From contig CM039512.1 of assembly GCA_022432975.1 (NCBI GenBank), positions 33,911,730 to 33,975,729 on the forward strand: a DNA stretch of 64,000 nt, given 5' to 3'. Origin of the DNA: Begonia masoniana (lineage: Eukaryota > Streptophyta > Magnoliopsida > Cucurbitales > Begoniaceae). Below are positions 32,337 through 43,213 of the stretch, one piece after another. Numbering within the stretch: position 1 is the first letter of the stretch; each line of letters starts with the position of its first letter. Both the position numbers and the translations under genes were made by a program. A model generated the notes under the pieces. It was given only the letters and a program-made list of their open reading frames with translations, was not told the DNA's origin and ran no database searches.

Positions 32337-33404
32337 ATGGTGCGTCGAGGAAACGATCGAGATGACCGACACAATACAATTGATACCCTTAAGGACTTTA
32401 TTGCCCAGCAATCCCAGCATATGGAGCGTCAGGCTCAGCAAATGGAGAGACAGTCTCAGCAGCTGGGTACTCTGATAGACCGAGAGGGCACTAGAGCTCG
32501 GGAGGCAGCCATTCCGGGTAACCGAGGGATGGAGATATTTCAGAAGCTCCAGCCCCCCATATTTAACGGACAGTCTACGGATCCCTCTTCAACCGAGGAG
32601 TGGATTCGTACTATGGATGATATGTTGGCCTATGCTAGCATTGAAGACGGAGAAAAGGTTGCCCTGGTGACTTACCACCTAGCGTTAGATGCTCAGTTTT
32701 GGTGGGATTCCATCAAGACGACCACGGACGTGACTATTATGAGCTGGGAGAGATTCAAAGAGTTGTTTTATGACAAGTATTTCAGCCATACCGTACGGGA
32801 GGCGAAGATGGTTGAATTTATGCAGTTGCGGCAAGTTAGTTCTATTGCCGAGTATGTGAGGAAGTTTGAAGCACTGTCCCGATTCGCGCCACGTCAGGTC
32901 AGCGTTAACGAGGACAAGGTACGCAGGTTTTTGCAAGGGCTTAGCCAGCAGTTTCGGATGCGTCTTACTATATCTGGGGTACGGAATGTATCCTACGATG
33001 AGATTGTAACCAGGGCGCTTGATATTGAGGCAGTTGATCAGAGTTCTGCCAAACCGAGGGAGCCAGCTAAGGGCTTCTTCCGAGAGATTCGTCCTCAGTC
33101 TCTGAACCGAGGTCTGCAACCTAGAGCACAGCCTCAGCAGCAACAGAGGGGTGTCAAGAGACCTCTTGAGGTAGATAATGATCGGGGTAAGGGGAAGCAA
33201 GTACAAGGGGCTTCTCAGATACCTGTTTGCCCCAAATGCCAGAAGGAGCACAGTGGCCAGTGCAGCACGAGTGTGTGCTATCGGTGTGGAGATGTGGGCC
33301 ATTTTGTCAGAGATTGTCCTAAGCCCGGCCGAGATCAGTCAGGCAGTGATCAGAGGAGGATTATGCCGAGGATCTTCGCATTTATAGAGCCTGGTGATGT
33401 TGAT
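32337..33404 (+). pseudogene. Gag of element A (5' part of split gag-pol)
   Basis: The start is ATG 32337 (MVRRGNDRDDRHNTIDTLKD); the ORF is open further upstream but only into the leader. An N-terminal Gln-rich coiled segment (SQHMERQAQQMERQSQQ) is followed by the retrotransposon gag domain (PPIFNGQSTDPSSTEEWIRT to about 33010), a Gln-rich linker, and a zinc knuckle CYRCGDVGHFVRDC at 33277-33318. The frame is intact up to the insertion of element B at 33404 and continues in phase at 42889. It is a capsid/nucleocapsid protein of a mobile element. Confidence 0.9.
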
Positions 33405-35920
33405 TGTAACGCCCCGAATCCTTAAACTCGGTTTGTTACTAAACTCGTGACGTAACTTGATCATAATAGTCCACATATTTATTCATCTATTTTTTTTTTG
33501 ACTTAACGTAACTTAAAACATCTCATTCAATTCACTGAATATATCCATTATAACTTTCACTCCTGCCGATCACTAAACGACGAGCTTCTAGTTGATCTGC
33601 CAGTCAGCACGTGCATCCCACATGATTCATTAAACATCTATCGGCAGGCACACATATTTGCATCTGCCGACAGTCACGTGCAACCCGTGTGATCAATTAA
33701 AACCTCGCGTGGTTCATTAAAACTCACTTCCTCTACCGGTCAATAAACGACAAAGAACTCACTTCCTCTACCGGTGAGTAAACGACAAGGAACTCATTTC
33801 CTCTACCGGTGACGCCAGTCGGAAGACAAACCTACCCGACTTCCATCACAATTCTTCTACCGATGACGTCAGCCGGAAGACAAATACTTTTCCTCTTCCG
33901 ATGACGTCAGCCGGAAGACAAACTCTCCCGACTTCCATCACATTTCTTCTACCGATGACGTCAGCCGGAAGACAAATACTTTTCCTCTTCCGATGACGTC
34001 AGCCGGAAGACAAACTCTCCCGACTTCCATCACATTTCTTCTACCGATGACGTCAGCCGGAAGACAAATACTTTTCCTCTTCCGATGACGTCAGCCGGAA
34101 GACAAACTCTCCCGACTTCCATCACATTTCTTCTACCGATGACGTCAGCCGGAAGACAAATACTTTTCCTCTTCCGATAACGTCAGCCGGTAGACAAACT
34201 CATTCCCTCCAATATTCCTCAGCGGAAGACATCCTTGGTTTTCTCAGCCTTCTATCTAGATAAACGTAGACCTCATAACTTAAATCTTAATGGCCAAAAC
34301 TCATCGGAATAAACCATAAATTCATTCAAACTCACACAGCGGAAGACTTAGGTAAAATAACTCATTCTATATCTTCATAAATATTTTCAGACTCAGTACT
34401 CATATTAGACAGACTTAAAACTCAATATTCGAAAGTAAACTCATCATACTTAGACTTCCTTGTTCATAAACATTATTAAAATCTTAAAAGCTTAAACCAG
34501 AGAGTCATGTTCGCCATCCAGCCACAGATTTTCCACCCTGATCACTTCCAGCAACCGAACTCAGACACTTTCATCAATCTTGAAATCCTCACCTGATATT
34601 TCTTCACCTACATCATAAGGTGTAACTGTAAGCCTAAGGCTTAGTAAGGAATGCAAACTATTATGAGTTCATGAATGCATAACTTGGAGAAAAACATGCT
34701 CATGAGTCTTTTCTTTTCGTGTACTTAGTCTTAATCATCATTCATAATCGTATCTCGTATTCATTGATCATAATCATCATTCATAGACATGCTCATATTC
34801 ATTATTCGTATTCTTCATTACATTATGTGGATTAAGAGAGGATTTGTGCCGGTAAAGGGGGTTCGACAGTGAGTTTGATCATGGTCCCTACTGCGGGTCG
34901 TATTCATATGTCCTACTGCGGACTGTGACATACGCCGAACCACCCCCAACCCTCACTTAACCACGTTGCATAAGTTTTATCTTCTTACCTTATTCATGAG
35001 AAAACATATTTCAAAACATTTTCATATGCTTGAGAAGTAAAACATGATGCATAACATAAATGCACTCAATCATCGAACTAAGACAGGGGAGTACATGAGA
35101 ATAACAGAACCATATCCATCGACATTTCATCAAACATATAGCAGACAATGTTCACTAAATCTAACTTAATCCTTTGATGTAGGGCCCTATTGGCCGGAAA
35201 CTTAATACATTCACTTACCTGGATTCCTTAGCAACTTGGATCACTTTCTCTTCAACTTCTTCACCTAACACATTTCACATTACAGTAGTTAAATAAAATC
35301 CTAAAAGTTCTAATCATAGGTCATCCTAGAATCTAATAGCTAGAGTCATCTCCGAATCCTTAGTCTAAAGCTCTGTGCAGAATCTGAAATCCAAAATAGA
35401 ACAAAGAGGTTCTACTATTGATTAAATCTGAGTTAGGTTACTTAAAATGACCAGAATCTATTCGGGTTGACATTACTACTCTCGGATTCTAAAATGTTCT
35501 AAAACGGCATGGCCATTGATAAACTCCAAGTTCAGATGCTGAGCTGAAAACAGAGCTGATAAACTAACAGATAGCTACATTGTCTATTGCATACCTCGGG
35601 TACGAACTTGCAGAGAAAATGCAGGCTGAAAATAGTCGTCAGTGAGGGAGAACGCCGGTAACAGAGAGCAGGAGCTCGGGAGAGAAGAAATCGCCGAGAG
35701 AAGGGGTGTCGGCTACAGTGAGGTTTAAATGAGATTTAAGGTTTCCTTTTTCTATTTATACTTAATCCATCAATCTTAATTACAATTCTGCCACCCAACC
35801 TAGTTTTACTCAACTTGTAATAAATTTGTCTTAACATCAAATTTAAATCATAAAGGTTAAATAAAAGGGTGATAAATAAAATGGTCAGAAAATCACCTGG
35901 CCGAAATGTCGGGTGTTACA
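33405..35920 (-). mobile_element. 3' LTR of element B
   Basis: On the minus strand it begins TGTAACACCCGACATTTCGG (35920) and ends TTCGGGGCGTTACA (33405). TATA box at 35760-35752; donor-like CCGAGGTATGC near 35598; micro-exon 35264-35219; CCAGGTAAGTG; GGCCAATAGGGCCCTACA near 35196-35179; acceptor-like GATGTAGGTGAAG near 34614. The distal part has about seven TGACGTCA units in a 54/38-bp alternating array (33850-34196), then motifs such as TCGTTTAGTGATCGGCAGG (33579-33561). Confidence 0.92.
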
Positions 35921-35931
35921 TCCACCCCTCC
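35921..35931 (-). promoter_or_regulatory. Polypurine tract of element B
   Basis: GGAGGGGTGGA on the minus strand lies immediately before the 3' LTR and directly after the polyprotein stop codon. It primes plus-strand DNA synthesis in LTR retrotransposons. Confidence 0.75.
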
Positions 35932-38900
35932 TTAAACAAAATTTTCGTCCTCGAAAATTGGTCGAGCGAAAAGCTTTGGATACTTGTCCAACATATCTTG
36001 CTGTAGTTCCCATGTAGCTTCTTCAATACCATGATTCTTCCACAAGACCTTAACCAACAAGATTTCCTTATTCCTTAGAGTCTTCACTGCAGAGTCCAAA
36101 ATTTGCACTGGTTTTTCTTCATACTCTAAAGTCGGCTCAATCTCGATTTCTGATGGCACAACAACATGCGCTGGATCACGTATGCATTTCCTTAGCATAG
36201 ACACATGAAAAACATTATGAACCTTTTCCAAAGATGGAGGCAAAAGTAATCTATAGGCTGTGCTACCAATCTTAGCTAAGACAGGGAATGGTCCAATGAA
36301 CCGTGGGTTAAGCTTTCCCTTCTTACCAAATCTTAAGACTCCTCTAAATGGTGAAATCTTCAGGATTCCATCATTGGAAAGACTAAACTCGGAGGTGGCG
36401 TCCTTCAACTTATTCATCATACTGTTATTCTCCTCGGAATCCTTCTGTTGTGACTCTTTGATCTTTTCCAAAACCGTTGGTTGAATGGTCAAATCGGTAA
36501 GTAAGGCTGACAACCCTGGAACTAGTTCCAATTCAAACTTCTGAACTTCAGCCCTCAAGGGTGCAGACAAAACTGACACTGCGGGTTGCATTGTTTTTGA
36601 CATTCTGCTCAAAGCATCGGCTACAGCATTAGCCTTACCCGGGTGGTACTTGATTTCAAAGTCATAGTCCTTAACAAATTCTAACCAACGTCTTTGTCTC
36701 ATGTTTAATTCCTTTTGGGTGAAAAGATACTTTAAACTCTTGTGGTCAGAAAACACATCGCACTGCTGTCCATACAAATAGTGCCTCCAAATTTTTAAAG
36801 CAAAAACAACTGCAGCTAGCTCTAAATCATGAGTGGGGTAATTCTGTTCATAACCTTTTAGCTGCCTAGAGGCATACGCCACAACTTTACCTTCTTGCAT
36901 CAAAACACATCCCAAACCAATCTTGGATGCGTCACAATAAACACTAAATTTTCCTTCTTCAGTTGGGAGAGTTAATAGCGGGGCTGTCGTTAACTTCTGT
37001 TTCAATGATTGGAAGCTATCTTCACAAGCTTCGGTCCAAAAGTACTTGAGGTCCTTCTTGGTTAAATTGGTCAAAGGTTTAGCTATCATAGAGAATCCTT
37101 TAATGAACTTTCTATAGTAGCCAGCCATACCAAGGAAACTTCGAACTTCACTGACATTCTTTGGCTGTGGCCAATCCTTAACGGCCTGAACCTTAGTTGG
37201 ATCTACTGATATGCCCTCAGCAGAAATGACATGACCTAAAAAGTTGACCTTATCCAGCCAAAATTCACATTTGGACAATTTGGCATAAAGCTGCTGCTGT
37301 TTTAAGGTTGATAATACTATTCTCAAATGTTCTGCATGGTCGGTTTCAGTCTGTGAGTATACTAAAATGTCATCTATAAACACAATCACAAACTTATCCA
37401 GGTATTCACGAAATACTCGGTTCATCAAGTCCATGAAAGCGGCAGGCGCATTAGTCAGTCCAAATGACATCACAAGAAATTCATAATGTCCGTAGCGGGT
37501 TCTGAAGGCTGTCTTTGGTATATCTCCTTCCTTAACCTTCAGTTGGTAATAACCCGAACGTAAGTCAATCTTTGAGAATACCTTAGCTCCTTGTAGTTGG
37601 TCAAACAGGTCATCTATCCGGGGTAAAGGATATTTATTCTTGACTGTCAACTTATTCAGTTCTCTGTAGTCTATACACATTCTAAGAGAACCGTCTTTCT
37701 TTTTAACGAAAAGGACAGGTGCACCCCAGGGAGAACTACTAGAACGTATAAATCCCTTGTCAACTAATTCCTGTAGTTGGACCTTTAATTCTTTCAACTC
37801 AACAGGTGCCATTCGATAAGGGTTCTTAGACACAGGTAATGCCTCGGGATATGTATCAATCACAAATTCTATCTCTCTATCGGGTGGTAGTCCCGGTAAG
37901 TCGTCCAAGAATGCTTCAGGAAACTCTCGTACGGTAGGAATATCTTGTAGTTCCGCCTTATTCTTCACTCGGACATCCATTATGTTGGCTAGATAACTCA
38001 AGCAACCATTCTTCAGTAACCGTTGAGTCGCTAGTGAGGATATGATTGGTATCTTACTCATCTTTGGAATAGCTTGGAAGGTATACCGATCTCCATTTGG
38101 GGGTCGGAAATCAACTAGGCCAGACCTACAACTAATCGTGGCATAATGCCTAAATAACCAATCCATTCCTAAAATAATCTCATATCCTTTCATGTCAATC
38201 ATAATCAGTTCTACATATAGCTCCTTATCTCCTAAGGACAAAACATCACCCTTCAACATTTGCTCAGAATGTAAAGACTTCCCTGATGGTAACATAACTC
38301 TATACGGTTTATCAACTGGCGAAAGTTCTAACTTATGTTTACACACAAACAGGGTTGCTATGAATGAGTGTGTGGCTCCCGTATCAATAAGTGTATAAGC
38401 AGAAAAACCACAAACCATAATGGTACCTGATATGACCGTGTGTGGTTCAACATCTTCATCCTCCATCATAGCATAGACTCTTGGTGCAACTCTAATTCGA
38501 TTCGGGTCTGATGGCATCGGGCAGTCTCTGGCTATGTGTCCAACCTTGTCGCATCTATAGCAACGGCCAGAGTGCAGCTTGCACTCCCCATGGTGATTCT
38601 TCTGACAGTTGGAACATAGGGGAGCCGAAGGTCGCTTTCCTCTTCCTTGGTCATCACTTGGATTGAAGGATCTCTTAACACCTTGCTGTTGTTGTTGCTG
38701 GTTTCTGTTCTGCTGGGGTTGCCATCCCTTGTTCTGCCGTGGTGGTGGTTGAGTCTCCTTAGTGAACTTCCTTGGCTGTTCACGCTGTGCATAAGCTGTC
38801 ATCTCAGCCTCCTCCAATTCCAGGGCCTTAGCCGTCACTTCGCCATAAGGTATATTGTGTATCCCAGAAGTCTTTACCTTCACATACAAACTCGGCTTCA

Positions 38901-39468
38901 GTCCTTGAACAAATTGGTAAATCTTGTCTTCATCATTCTCAACCAGTCGGGGAGCAAACCGTGACAAAGCATCGAATTTGCATATATAATCCGTCACGGA
39001 GCCAGTTTGCCGCAGGTTCATGAATTCTTTCTTCTTGCCGGCTTGAACGGTCCTATTGAAGTACTTGTCAAAGAAGGCAGTCTTAAACATATCCCAAGTC
39101 ATAGTCTCTGCATTAACAGTGCTCTGAAGAGAATCCCACCAATGCCTTGCATTCAGCTCCAAATGATAGACAGCATAGGTGACTCTATCTCCTTCATCAA
39201 CTTTCGCATACTTAAACATGTCCTCTACTTTTCGGATCCATTCCTCAGCATAAATGGGGTCAGAAACTTGGCCATTGAATGTCGGGGGTCTGAGCCTGTG
39301 GAAGCGCTCACCCCCATGATCATGAGTTACATTAGAGCTGGAGTTCCCAAGCTCTTCTCTAGTAATCACTAGTTGCTCTATTTGTCGTGATTGGCGATTA
39401 ACTAATTCTATTAGCTAAGCAACGGTGGTACTATCCACGTTGTCTTCCCTCTGTTGACCTCTTACCAT
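35932..39468 (-). pseudogene. Gag-protease-RT-RNase H polyprotein of B, integrase deleted
   Basis: ATG 39468 (MVRGQQREDN) is followed by an in-frame TAG at 39417 (codon 18). From 39414 the frame is open to TAA 35934, 1145 codons from the next usable start. Domains: gag ([16 protein letters not shown] onward), zinc knuckle [14 protein letters not shown], intact protease motif [12 protein letters not shown] (FIDDILVY), RNase H ([10 protein letters not shown]), then [20 protein letters not shown]. Compared with A and E, everything from the integrase zinc finger through the catalytic core (roughly 290 residues) is missing. The frame rejoins at the GPY/F-like segment ([10 protein letters not shown]) and the chromodomain-like tail ([16 protein letters not shown]). 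The joint preserves the frame. The product could not integrate by itself. Confidence 0.92.
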
Positions 39469-39612
39469 CTTGAGATTCCTAAGCAATAATAGAAACACAT
39501 CTTAACATAATGACATCACTAGAATCGTAAACACTTACAGTTGTTGGAGAGTACTCAGGTGGCAATCTGTGCTGGGAGGCAGTCTACAGAACCGATTTTA
39601 GAACCTGGTTTA

Positions 39613-39624
39613 GCTCTGATACCA
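39613..39624 (-). promoter_or_regulatory. Primer-binding site of element B
   Basis: TGGTATCAGAGC on the minus strand, 4 nt from the LTR edge at 39629. Confidence 0.92.
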
Positions 39625-40079
39625 TAATTGTAACGCCCCGAATCCTTAAACTCGGTTTGTTACTAAACTCGTGACGTAACTTGATCATAATAGTCCACAT
39701 ATTTATTCATCTATTTTTTTTTGACTTAACGTAACTTAAAACATCTCATTCAATTCACTGAATATATCCATTATAACTTTCACTCCTGCCGATCACTAAA
39801 CGACGAGCTTCTAGTTGATCTGCCAGTCAGCACGTGCATCCCACATGATTCATTAAACATCTATCGGCAGGCACACATATTTGCATCTGCCGACAGTCAC
39901 GTGCAACCCGTGTGATCAATTAAAACCTCGCGTGGTTCATTAAAACTCACTTCCTCTACCGTCAATAAACGACAAAGAACTCACTTCCTCTACCGGTGAG
40001 GTAAACGACAAGGAACTCATTTCCTCTACCGGTGACGCCAGTCGAAGACAAACCTACCCGACTTCCATCACAATTCTTC

Positions 40080-41923
40080 TACCGATGACGTCAGCCGGAA
40101 GACAAATACTTTTCCTCTTCCGATGACGTCAGCCGAAGACAACTCTCCCGACTTCCATCACATTTCTTCTACCGATGACGTCAGCCGAAGACAATACTTT
40201 TCCTCTTCCGATGACGTCAGCCGGAAGACAAACTCTCCCGACTTCCATCACATTTCTTCTACCGATGACGTCAGCCGAAGACAAATACTTTTCCTCTTCC
40301 GATGACGTCAGCCGGAAGACAAACTCTCCCGACTTCCATCACATTTCTTCTACCGATGACGTCAGCCGGAAGACAAACTCTCCCGACTTCCATCACATTT
40401 CTTCTACCGATGACGTCAGCCGGAAGACAAACTCTCCCGACTTCCATCACATTTCTTCTACCGATGACGTCAGCCGGAAGACAAACTCTCCCGACTTCCA
40501 TCACATTTCTTCTACCGATGACGTCAGCCGGAAGACAAACTCTCCCGACTTCCATCACATTTCTTCTACCGATGACGTCAGCCGGAAGACAAACTCTCCC
40601 GACTTCCATCACATTTCTTCTACCGATGACGTCAGCCGGAAGACAAACTCTCCCGACTTCCATCACATTTCTTCTACCGATGACGTCAGCCGGAAGACAA
40701 ACTCTCCCGACTTCCATCACATTTCTTCTACCGATGACGTCAGCCGGAAGACAAACTCTCCCGACTTCCATCACATTTCTTCTACCGATGACGTCAGCCG
40801 GAAGACAAACTCTCCCGACTTCCATCACATTTCTTCTACCGATGACGTCAGCCGGAAGACAAACTCTCCCGACTTCCATCACATTTCTTCTACCGATGAC
40901 GTCAGCCGGAAGACAAATACTTTTCCTCTTCCGATGACGTCAGCCGGAAGACAAACTCTCCCGACTTCCATCACATTTCTTCTACCGATGACGTCAGCCG
41001 GAAGACAAACTCTCCCGACTTCCATCACATTTCTTCTACCGATGACGTCAGCCGGAAGACAAACTCTCCCGACTTCCATCACATTTCTTCTACCGATGAC
41101 GTCAGCCGGAAGACAAACTCTCCCGACTTCCATCACATTTCTTCTACCGATGACGTCAGCCGGAAGACAAATACTTTTCCTCTTCCGATGACGTCAGCCG
41201 GAAGACAAACTCTCCCGACTTCCATCACATTTCTTCTACCGATGACGTCAGCCGGAAGACAAATACTTTTCCTCTTCCGATGACGTCAGCCGGAAGACAA
41301 ACTCTCCCGACTTCCATCACATTTCTTCTACCGATGACGTCAGCCGGAAGACAAACTCTCCCGACTTCCATCACATTTCTTCTACCGATGACGTCAGCCG
41401 GAAGACAAATACTTTTCCTCTTCCGATGACGTCAGCCGGAAGACAAACTCTCCCGACTTCCATCACATTTCTTCTACCGATGACGTCAGCCGGAAGACAA
41501 ACTCTCCCGACTTCCATCACATTTCTTCTACCGATGACGTCAGCCGGAAGACAAACTCTCCCGACTTCCATCACATTTCTTCTACCGATGACGTCAGCCG
41601 GAAGACAAACTCTCCCGACTTCCATCACATTTCTTCTACCGATGACGTCAGCCGGAAGACAAACTCTCCCGACTTCCATCACATTTCTTCTACCGATGAC
41701 GTCAGCCGGAAGACAAATACTTTTCCTCTTCCGATGACGTCAGCCGGAAGACAAACTCTCCCGACTTCCATCACATTTCTTCTACCGATGACGTCAGCCG
41801 GAAGACAAACTCTCCCGACTTCCATCACATTTCTTCTACCGATGACGTCAGCCGGAAGACAAACTCTCCCGACTTCCATCACATTTCTTCTACCGATGAC
41901 GTCAGCCGGAAGACAAACTCTCC
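40080..41923. repeat. Array of about 37 TGACGTCA units in 5' LTR of B
   Basis: Units of 54 bp (ACAAACTCTCCCGACTTCCA...CTACCGATGACGTCAGCCGG) are mixed with units of 38 bp (ACAAATACTTTTCCTCTTCC...GATGACGTCAGCCGG). A hand count gives about 37 TGACGTCA palindromes, against about seven in the 3' LTR. Units are identical over long runs. Long ORFs on both strands are artefacts of the repeat (54 is divisible by three). Confidence 0.95.
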
Positions 41924-42714
41924 CCACGTTGCATAAGTTTTATCTTCTTACCTTATTCATGAGAAAACATATTTCAAAACATTTTCATATGCTTGAGAAG
42001 TAAAACATGATGCATAACATAAATGCACTCAATCATCGAACTAAGACAGGGGAGTACATGAGAATAACAGAACCATATCCATCGACATTTCATCAAACAT
42101 ATAGCAGACAATGTTCACTAAATCTAACTTAATCCTTTGATGTAGGGCCCTATTGGCCGGAAACTTAATACATTCACTTACCTGGATTCCTTAGCAACTT
42201 GGATCACTTTCTCTTCAACTTCTTCACCTAACACATTTCACATTACAGTAGTTAAATAAAATCCTAAAAGTTCTAATCATAGGTCATCCTAGAATCTAAT
42301 AGCTAGAGTCATCTCCGAATCCTTAGTCTAAAGCTCTGTGCAGAATCTGAAATCCAAAATAGAACAAAGAGGTTCTACTATTGATTAAATCTGAGTTAGA
42401 TTACTTAAAATGACCAGAATCTATTCGGGTTGACATTACTACTCTCGGATTCTAAAATGTTCTAAAACGGCATGGCCATTGATAAACTCCAAGTTCAGAT
42501 GCTGAGCTGAAAACAGAGCTGATAAACTAACAGATAGCTACATTGTCTATTGCATACCTCGGGTACGAACTTGCAGAGAAAATGCAGGCTGAAAATAGTC
42601 GTCAGTGAGGGAGAACGCCGGTAACAGAGAGCAGGAGCTCGGGAGAGAAGAAATCGCCGAGAGAAGGGGTGTCGGCTACAGTGAGGTTTAAATGAGATTT
42701 AAGGTTTCCTTTTT

Positions 42715-42723
42715 CTATTTATA
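42715..42723 (-). promoter_or_regulatory. TATA box of 5' LTR of B
   Basis: TATAAATAG on the minus strand, about 160 bp from the LTR start, at the same place as in solo LTR D. Confidence 0.65.
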
Positions 42724-42888
42724 CTTAATCCATCAATCTTAATTACAATTCTGCCACCCAACCTAGTTTTACTCAACTTGTAATAAATTTGTCTTAACAT
42801 CAAATTTAAATCATAAAGGTTAAATAAAAGGGTGATAAATAAAATGGTCAGAAAATCACCTGGCCGAAATGTCGGGTGTTACATTGAT

Positions 42889-43213
42889 AACGAGGATCAA
42901 CCTGCCGTGATAGCAGGTACTATATTGATTATGAGCGTAGCTGTGTTTTCTTTATTAGACACGAGGGCTACGCACTCTTTTGTTTCCACTGCTTGTGTGT
43001 CTAGACTGAAGCTTGTGCCTGAGTTAGCAGAATGCGAATATAGTGTGATGCTACCTTTGGGAGAGCGTATGCAGTCAGGTCGGGTGGTCCAGGGCAATAT
43101 TATCTCGATTTGGGACAGAACCCTCTATGCTCGCCTTATTGTTATGGGCATAGAGCATTATGATCTTATCTTGGGGATGGACTTGCTGTCACAGCACTTC
43201 GCCACCATCAATT
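42889..43213 (+). pseudogene. Protease segment of element A
   Basis: It continues gag in phase (PGDVD then NEDQPAVIAGTI). The active site reads LLDTRATHSF where DTGA is expected, so the catalytic Gly is replaced by Arg. It ends YDLILGMDLLSQHFATI at the insertion of element C and resumes at 53918 in phase. The stop just inside C is not part of A. Confidence 0.88.

Larger units (their letters stand above)
33405..42883 (-). mobile_element. Ty3/gypsy element B, integrase-less and recently inserted
   Basis: The TSD TTGAT is perfect (33400-33404 and 42884-42888). On the minus strand: 5' LTR 42883-39629, PBS 39624-39613, polyprotein 39468-35932, polypurine tract, 3' LTR 35920-33405. The flanking halves of the LTRs are almost identical (one difference noted in about 950 bp), implying recent insertion. 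The LTRs nevertheless differ in length (3255 and 2516 bp) because the 5' copy has a greatly expanded array and lacks about 770 bp present in the 3' copy. It sits in the gag-protease junction of element A. Confidence 0.93.
39629..42883 (-). mobile_element. 5' LTR of element B with expanded array
   Basis: It has the same ends as the 3' LTR (TGTAACACCC...GGGGCGTTACA), 3255 bp. The promoter-proximal half (42883-41930) matches the 3' LTR almost base for base, with TATA at 42723-42715. Then the sequence jumps from CCACGTTGCATAAG (about 41924-41938) straight into the array. The piece corresponding to 34197-34966, which includes the second acceptor-like site, is missing. Five or more one-base length differences in short homopolymers lie at 39955-40290. 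Confidence 0.92.

Noticed and set aside
40123..42003. ORFs up to 338 codons with repeats such as TDDVSRKTNSPDFHHISS
   Set aside because: The 54-bp repeat unit is divisible by three, so any stop-free frame stays open. Both strands show it equally.
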